A stretch of DNA of 55,816 nucleotides, taken from assembly GCA_050010115.1 (NCBI GenBank), contig JBEKLQ010000019.1, forward strand, positions 1 to 55,816, given 5' to 3'. Positions within the stretch are counted from its first letter, which is position 1; each line of letters starts with the position of its first letter. The translations under genes and the position numbers were made by a program. This document shows positions 51,304 to 55,816 of this stretch, in pieces. The stretch is from JAKACA01 sp050010115 (lineage in GTDB: Bacteria > Actinomycetota > Acidimicrobiia > Acidimicrobiales > Bog-793). The notes beneath the pieces were generated by a model. It was not told the origin of the DNA. It worked only from the letters and a program-made list of their open reading frames with translations, and searched no databases.

Positions 51304-52650
51304 ATGGCAACGGCCACCTGCGAGGGCGAGGCGCTGAAGCACCGAATCTTCATCTGCGCCTTGGAGGAGGAGCGACCACCGTCGGTCTCTGAACCCGCAC
51401 CGGAGGCCGGAGAGCCGGAATGGGACGCCGACGACGGCTCGATGGAGACCCTCGAGCCGTCCGCCGAGCTGGAGGGTCGCACGTCGGATGACGTGGTCTA
51501 CGCCCTCGACCAGCTGTTCGCGCTGGTCGCCGCCGCGGAGCGACGGATCGTCGACGAGGTGCGCTACTTGGACACTCGCGAGCTGTATCGCGAGGACGGT
51601 GCGCGGACCATGTCGGACTGGCTTGTCGAGCGGTACCGCATGAGCCGGGAGCACGCCGCCGGCTTGGTCTTGCTGGCATCGCGGCTGCCGGCGCTCCCCC
51701 ATCTCGATGCCGCCTACGAGGCGGGAGATCTCTGCATCGACCAGCTGAAGCCGCTGGTGAGGGTTGCCGATGAGGAGACGGATGGGTTTCTGGCGGAGGA
51801 GGCGCCGGGCTGGTCGGAGGAGCAGTGCCGGACGGTCGCTCGGCGGCTGCGCACGATCACTCGCCGGGAGGCACATCAGTCGCAGCAGGCTCGGTCGCTC
51901 CGCATGTTCTGGGAGGACGAGTGGCTCAACCTCTTCGGCCGCCTCTATGGCGATGCCGGCGCCGTGGTCGAGGAGGCACTGCGGCGCTTTGCACAGCAGT
52001 CGCCCAAGGCCCCGGAGACCGGGCGGTTCGAGCCACTCGACGCACGCCTTGCCGATGCGCTCGTGCAGGTGGCGTCGCAGGCGCTGAACGCCGAGGCGGA
52101 AGGCGAGGCCGACGTGGCCACCGTCGTCTGCCATGTCGATTCGCTCACGCTCGCCGGCGTCGACGGTCACGCCGAGCTCGATGGCACTCACCAGATCGCT
52201 GCTGAGGCCGCGCGCAGGTTGATGTGCGATTGCCGATTCCAGATGGTCAAGGAGAACGAGCGGGGCGAGGTCATCGGCCTCGGTCGCCTCAGCCGGGTGG
52301 TTCCCTGGTGGCTCCGGAGGGCTCTCAGCCTCCGGGACGGAGGCTGCCGCTGGCCCGGTTGCCCGAGGACGGGCTGGGTCGACCGACATCACATCGAGCA
52401 CTGGACCGACGGCGGTCCAACGGATCCCAGCAATCTCCTACAGCTGTGCCGGCGCCATCACGGCGTCGTGCACGAAGGCGGATGGGCGATCGAGGGCGAC
52501 CCGGCAGGAGAGATCCGGTTCGTCGGGCCGGCGGGCCGAGTGCTGGCGTCTCGGCCGGCGCCATTGCGACCAGATCTCATGGTCCGGTTCGGGCTCCTGC
52601 GGGAGTGGGACGACGGGCCGCCGGACGACGGGCCGCCCGGCACAGGATGA
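51304..52650 (+). CDS. 13E12/DUF222 HNH endonuclease-domain protein
   Basis: 448 residues. The DUF222 helical region spans about residues 55-300 (A-L-D-Q-L-F-A-L-V-A-A-A-E-R-R, then W-L-V-E-R-Y-R-M-S). The C-terminal HNH domain has D-G-G-C-R-W-P-G-C, then D-R-H-H-I-E-H-W-x-D-G-G-P-T-D-P-S-N-L-L-Q-L-C-R-R-H-H: the H, N and H metal residues and the zinc cysteines are all present. The family includes the mycobacterial REP13E12 proteins, several of which are reported to be DNA-damage inducible. The substrate is unknown. The -10 six bases away fixes the start. Confidence 0.88.
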   Translation: MATATCEGEALKHRIFICALEEERPPSVSEPAPEAGEPEWDADDGSMETLEPSAELEGRTSDDVVYALDQLFALVAAAERRIVDEVRYLDTRELYREDGARTMSDWLVERYRMSREHAAGLVLLASRLPALPHLDAAYEAGDLCIDQLKPLVRVADEETDGFLAEEAPGWSEEQCRTVARRLRTITRREAHQSQQARSLRMFWEDEWLNLFGRLYGDAGAVVEEALRRFAQQSPKAPETGRFEPLDARLADALVQVASQALNAEAEGEADVATVVCHVDSLTLAGVDGHAELDGTHQIAAEAARRLMCDCRFQMVKENERGEVIGLGRLSRVVPWWLRRALSLRDGGCRWPGCPRTGWVDRHHIEHWTDGGPTDPSNLLQLCRRHHGVVHEGGWAIEGDPAGEIRFVGPAGRVLASRPAPLRPDLMVRFGLLREWDDGPPDDGPPGTG

Positions 52651-52717
52651 GTCTCGTCGGTCCGCTGGCAGGAGCGTTGTCGTCGGCGGTGACGCGCGGC
52701 CGCGCGCGGCCGGCTGG

Positions 52718-54331
52718 TTACTCGGCCGGCTGGGGCTCGTCGGCTGCCGGCTCGTCGGCTGCCGGCTCGCTCGCCTCGGCGGCGACCTCCGCGACCTCCG
52801 CTACCTGGGCCTGTGGCTCGGCAACGAGGGCAGTCTCGGCCTCAGCTGGCACAGCCTCAACTGGCGCAGCAGCCTCAGCTGGCGCAGCAGCCTCAACTGG
52901 CGCAGCAGCCTCAACTGGCGCAGCCTCAGCTGGCGCAGCAGCCTCAGCTGGCGCAGCCTCGGTCGCTGTTCCGGCCGCAGCTGCGGCCTCGGCGGCTGCG
53001 GCTGCTTCGGCCGCCACAGTCTGCGACAGGGTGAACTCCGCCCACGCCGCCTGACTCTCGTTCTCGGGCGTGAACTCCGTTGTGTAGTCGTAGCTGCCGA
53101 TGTAGTTGCCCTGCTCGTCGTAGGCGTGCTCGCCGAAGGCTTCCTGGTACTCCTCGGCAACGATGCCACCCTCGGCCGCCTGCTTGATGGACAAGCTGAT
53201 CCGGCGGCGCTGGAGGTCGATGTCGATGATCTTGACCCACAGCTCCTCGCCTGGCGTGACGACCTGCTCAGGGAGGTCGACGTGGTGCGCCGCCATCTCC
53301 GAGATGTGCACGAGACCCTCGATGCCATCGCCGACCTGCACGAACGCACCAAACGGCACCAGCTTGGTGATCCTGCCGTAGACCAGCTCGCCCACGCGGT
53401 GGTTCGTGGCGAACTCCTGCCACGGGTCGACCTGCGTGGCCTTGAGCGAAAGGCTGATCCGCTCCTTGTCGAGGTCGACGTCGAGCACCTGCACGGTGAC
53501 CTCGTCACCGACCTGCACGACCGACGACGGGTGGTCGACGTGCTTCCAGGACAGCTCGGAGACGTGCACGAGCCCGTCCATGCCGCCGAGGTCGACGAAC
53601 GCACCGAAGTTCACGACCGAGGAGACAGTGCCCTTGCGGACCTCGCCTGGCTTCAAGTTGACGAGGAACTCGCCACGCTGCTCGCGCTGGGTCTCCTCGA
53701 GCCACGCACGGCGGGACAGCACGACGTTGTTGCGGTTCTTGTCGAGCTCGATGATCTTGGCCTCGAGGACCCTGCCGATGTACGGCAGGAGGTCGCGGAC
53801 ACGGCGTAGCTCGACCAGCGAAGCCGGCAAAAAGCCACGCAACCCGATGTCCAGGATCAACCCGCCCTTCACGACTTCGATGACCGGCCCCTTGACGACC
53901 CCGCTCGACTCCTTGATCCGCTCGATGTCACCCCAGGCGCGCTCGTACTGGGCACGCTTCTTCGAGAGGATGAGCCGGCCTTCCTTGTCCTCCTTCTGGA
54001 GCACCAGCGCTTCGATCTCATCGCCGACCGACACGATCTCGTGCGGGTCGAGGTCATGGCGGATGGAGAGCTCCCGAGCTGGGATCACACCTTCGGACTT
54101 GAAGCCGATATCGAGCAACACCTCGTCGCGATCGACCTTCACGATCGTGCCCTTCACGATGTCGCCGTCCTCGAACTCGACGATCGTTCCGTCGATCGCC
54201 TCTTCGAAAGACATGCCACCGAGGTCGTCCTCGGTGATCTGAGCAGGGATGTAGGTCCCCATCGAGTCGAACGTCCCAAAACGTGACTGGCCCTCGGGAC
54301 TCGAACTGAGTGTGGAACTCGTAACAGACAT
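52718..54331 (-). CDS. rpsA: 30S ribosomal protein S1
   Basis: 537 residues with four S1 RNA-binding domains. They begin near residues 57 (G-D-I-V-K-G-T-I-V), 142 (V-V-K-G-P-V-I-E-V), 225 (G-E-V-R-K-G-T-V-S...G-M-D-G-L-V-H-V-S-E-L-S) and 312 (G-E-L-V-Y-G-R-I-T...G-I-E-G-L-V-H-I-S-E-M). S1 helps the 30S subunit load mRNA. The last 110 residues are Ala/Glu/Pro-rich, with a repeated A-A-P-A-E/V-E-A unit from an 18-bp DNA repeat (52856-52960). Start 54331 (M-S-V-T-S-S) is the ATG nearest the conserved region; the longer open frame upstream is basic and non-conserved. Confidence 0.93.
   Translation of the reverse strand: MSVTSSTLSSSPEGQSRFGTFDSMGTYIPAQITEDDLGGMSFEEAIDGTIVEFEDGDIVKGTIVKVDRDEVLLDIGFKSEGVIPARELSIRHDLDPHEIVSVGDEIEALVLQKEDKEGRLILSKKRAQYERAWGDIERIKESSGVVKGPVIEVVKGGLILDIGLRGFLPASLVELRRVRDLLPYIGRVLEAKIIELDKNRNNVVLSRRAWLEETQREQRGEFLVNLKPGEVRKGTVSSVVNFGAFVDLGGMDGLVHVSELSWKHVDHPSSVVQVGDEVTVQVLDVDLDKERISLSLKATQVDPWQEFATNHRVGELVYGRITKLVPFGAFVQVGDGIEGLVHISEMAAHHVDLPEQVVTPGEELWVKIIDIDLQRRRISLSIKQAAEGGIVAEEYQEAFGEHAYDEQGNYIGSYDYTTEFTPENESQAAWAEFTLSQTVAAEAAAAAEAAAAAGTATEAAPAEAAAPAEAAPVEAAAPVEAAAPAEAAAPVEAVPAEAETALVAEPQAQVAEVAEVAAEASEPAADEPAADEPQPAE
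52856..52960. repeat. 18-bp/12-bp tandem repeat coding the S1 tail
   Basis: cctcaactggcgcagcag and its one-base variant (cctcagctg...) recur about six times, some copies shortened by 6 bp. All changes are multiples of three and keep the rpsA frame. It is likely prone to copy-number variation. Confidence 0.85.
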
Positions 54332-54542
54332 CAGGTGTAATCGCTCTCTTCGGACAACTCTCAGGGCTGAACGGCAGACAGCGACACGCCGCCAGCTACT
54401 CGAATGGGATGTGATCGCAGCCGACCGGGCAGTAGTCGAGCGCCAGGGCACGCTCCGACCGATCAGACGGCAATCAACGATCGTATACCAGCCCAGGTCG
54501 GGGCCGTGAGCGGGCGTCCGGCTGGGCCGAACAGTCCCCGGC

Positions 54543-55816
54543 TCAAGCTCCGACGGGGTCGAGGTCGAAGTCCAGCTCCTCCCCCTCCTCCGCGCCTGCG
54601 GCCCCAGCCACGTCCTTGGCGTCAGCCCAGCTCCGGCCGTGAGCTACGTGAACGGCCAGCGGCACAGCGAGCTCGCAGGCCGACTTCATGACCGACTCCG
54701 TCAGGTCCCGGACTTCCTCGGCTTCGCTCAGCACGCTCTCGACCAGGATCTCGTCGTGGACCTGGAGCACCACACGGCTGACGAGGCCACGCCGGTCAAG
54801 CTCGTCGTCGAGGCGTACGAGTGCCACCTTGAAGATGTCGGCGGCGAGGCCCTGGATGCCGGCGTTCATCGCCTGCCGCTCGGCGGCCTGGCGAACCCGG
54901 AAGTTCGGCGAGTCGAGCTCGGGAAGGTAGCGGCGCCGCCCGAACAGCGTTTCGGTGTACCCGCGAAGGCGGGCCTCGCCGACGGTCCGCGTCATGTAAG
55001 CCTTCACGTTCGGGAACGCCGCGAAGTACTGGTCGAGGATCGCCGCCGCCTCCTCCACCGGGACTGACAGCCGTTGCGAGAGCCCGTAGGCCTCCATCCC
55101 GTACGCCAGCCCATAGGAGATCATCTTCGCCTTCGACCGCATGGCCGTCGTGACCTCGGAAGTCTCCACCCCGAACACCCGTGAGGCCGTGGCCGCGTGA
55201 ATGTCCACACCGGTCCGGAACGCCTCGATCAGCCCCGGATCCTCTGCCAGGTGGGCGATCACACGGAGCTCGATCTGGTCGTAGTCGGCGACCAGAAGCT
55301 CAGACCCCTCGGCCGGCACGAAGGCCTCGCGGAAGCGGCGTCCGAGCGCGCTCCGCACCGGGATGTTGTGCAGATTCGGCTGGTCGGAGGACAACCGCCC
55401 CGTGCGGGCGACGGTCTGGTTGAAGCTGGCATGGATACGCCCGTCCGGGGCGACCTCGGAGAGGAGGCCGATGCCGTAGGTGGAGCGGAGTTTCTCGACC
55501 TCGCGGTAGGCCAGGAGCGTGTCGATGATGTCGTGCCGGCCCCGCAGCTTCTCGAGGCTCTGCGCGTCGGTCGAGTACCCCGTCTTCGTCTTCTTCTGGG
55601 GAACGAGACCCAGCTTGTCGAACAGGATGTGGCGGAGTTGCGCCGTGGAGTTGACGTTGAAGTCCTCCCCCGCCAGGCGCTGCACCTCTGCCTCGAGCGT
55701 CGTGACCTGCTCGGTCATCTCCCGGTTGATCGCTTCGAGCCGCTCGACGTCGACGGCGATCCCGGCGAGCTCCATCTTGGCCAGCACTCGGACGAGCGGT
55801 TGCTCGACCTCCCGGT
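54543..55816 (-). CDS. polA: DNA polymerase I, C-terminal polymerase domain (runs off window)
   Basis: The last 424 residues of PolA; the N-terminal part lies beyond the right edge. Motif A is L-L-V-A-D-Y-D-Q-I-E-L-R-V-I-A (catalytic Asp). The O-helix is R-S-K-A-K-M-I-S-Y-G-L-A-Y-G (Arg, Lys and Tyr contacts). Motif C is L-Q-V-H-D-E-I-L-V-E. G-R-L-S-S-D-Q-P-N-L-H-N-I-P and F-G-R-R-R-Y-L-P-E-L are also present. Tyr replaces the E. coli Phe762 position, as I recall for other actinobacterial PolA. An acidic tail (E-E-G-E-E-L-D-F-D-L-D) ends the protein. Role: gap filling in repair and Okazaki fragment processing. It lies upstream of rpsA on the same strand, 211 bp away. Confidence 0.96.
   Translation of the reverse strand, partial: REVEQPLVRVLAKMELAGIAVDVERLEAINREMTEQVTTLEAEVQRLAGEDFNVNSTAQLRHILFDKLGLVPQKKTKTGYSTDAQSLEKLRGRHDIIDTLLAYREVEKLRSTYGIGLLSEVAPDGRIHASFNQTVARTGRLSSDQPNLHNIPVRSALGRRFREAFVPAEGSELLVADYDQIELRVIAHLAEDPGLIEAFRTGVDIHAATASRVFGVETSEVTTAMRSKAKMISYGLAYGMEAYGLSQRLSVPVEEAAAILDQYFAAFPNVKAYMTRTVGEARLRGYTETLFGRRRYLPELDSPNFRVRQAAERQAMNAGIQGLAADIFKVALVRLDDELDRRGLVSRVVLQVHDEILVESVLSEAEEVRDLTESVMKSACELAVPLAVHVAHGRSWADAKDVAGAAGAEEGEELDFDLDPVGA

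Overview
The window is high-GC DNA from an actinobacterium. The evidence is the uvrC/rapZ/yvcK/gap/pgk/tpiA/secG gene order, an AftD-type arabinofuranosyltransferase, a mycothiol-dependent-isomerase-type enzyme, a 13E12/DUF222 HNH gene with an actinobacterial SOS box, and many GTG starts with GTGA or ATGA overlaps. A class such as Acidimicrobiia would fit but cannot be proved from the sequence alone.

Region 1 (1-11.8 kb) is an accessory island ending at a tRNA-Leu(GAG) gene. The last 17-18 nt of that tRNA recur upstream as exact direct repeats at 1021, 2408 and 7493, with a degenerate copy at 10906. Each interval between repeats carries exactly one toxin-antitoxin pair: Xre/nucleotidyltransferase, Phd/toxin, DUF433-like/DUF5615 and VapBC. 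A HEPN/MNT pair lies left of the first repeat. A hairpin-forming repeat sits about 90-112 bp upstream of three of these operons. The cargo is decayed: a kdp operon without kdpA, with a frameshifted kdpB and a truncated kdpC, plus a GNAT fragment and a frameshifted DUF1330 gene. No integrase is visible.

Region 2 (12.2-22.5 kb, minus strand) is a core operon: uvrC, a methyltransferase, rapZ, yvcK, gap, pgk, tpiA, secG and an orphan peptide-type ABC substrate-binding lipoprotein. whiA, often found between yvcK and gap in actinobacteria, is absent here.

Region 3 (22.6-31.2 kb) holds nadA and a DinB-fold enzyme on plus, then uvrA, uvrB, coaE and a methyltransferase on minus.

Region 4 (31.2-41.7 kb) is an envelope glycan cluster: a 1570-residue AftD-like GT-C enzyme, a GT4 glycosyltransferase, a UDP-galactopyranose-mutase-like FAD enzyme, a PIG-V-like mannosyltransferase and a GT39-like enzyme.

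Region 5 (41.7-47.6 kb) is an oligopeptide-type ABC importer (binding protein, two permeases, two ATPases). An out-of-frame deletion in the first ATPase gene now places both ATPases in one reading frame.

Region 6 (47.6 kb to the end) holds a zinc-ribbon/adenylate cyclase/AAA/TPR protein, an HNH endonuclease gene with a perfect LexA-type box, rpsA with an Ala-rich repetitive tail, and the 3' part of polA running off the window.
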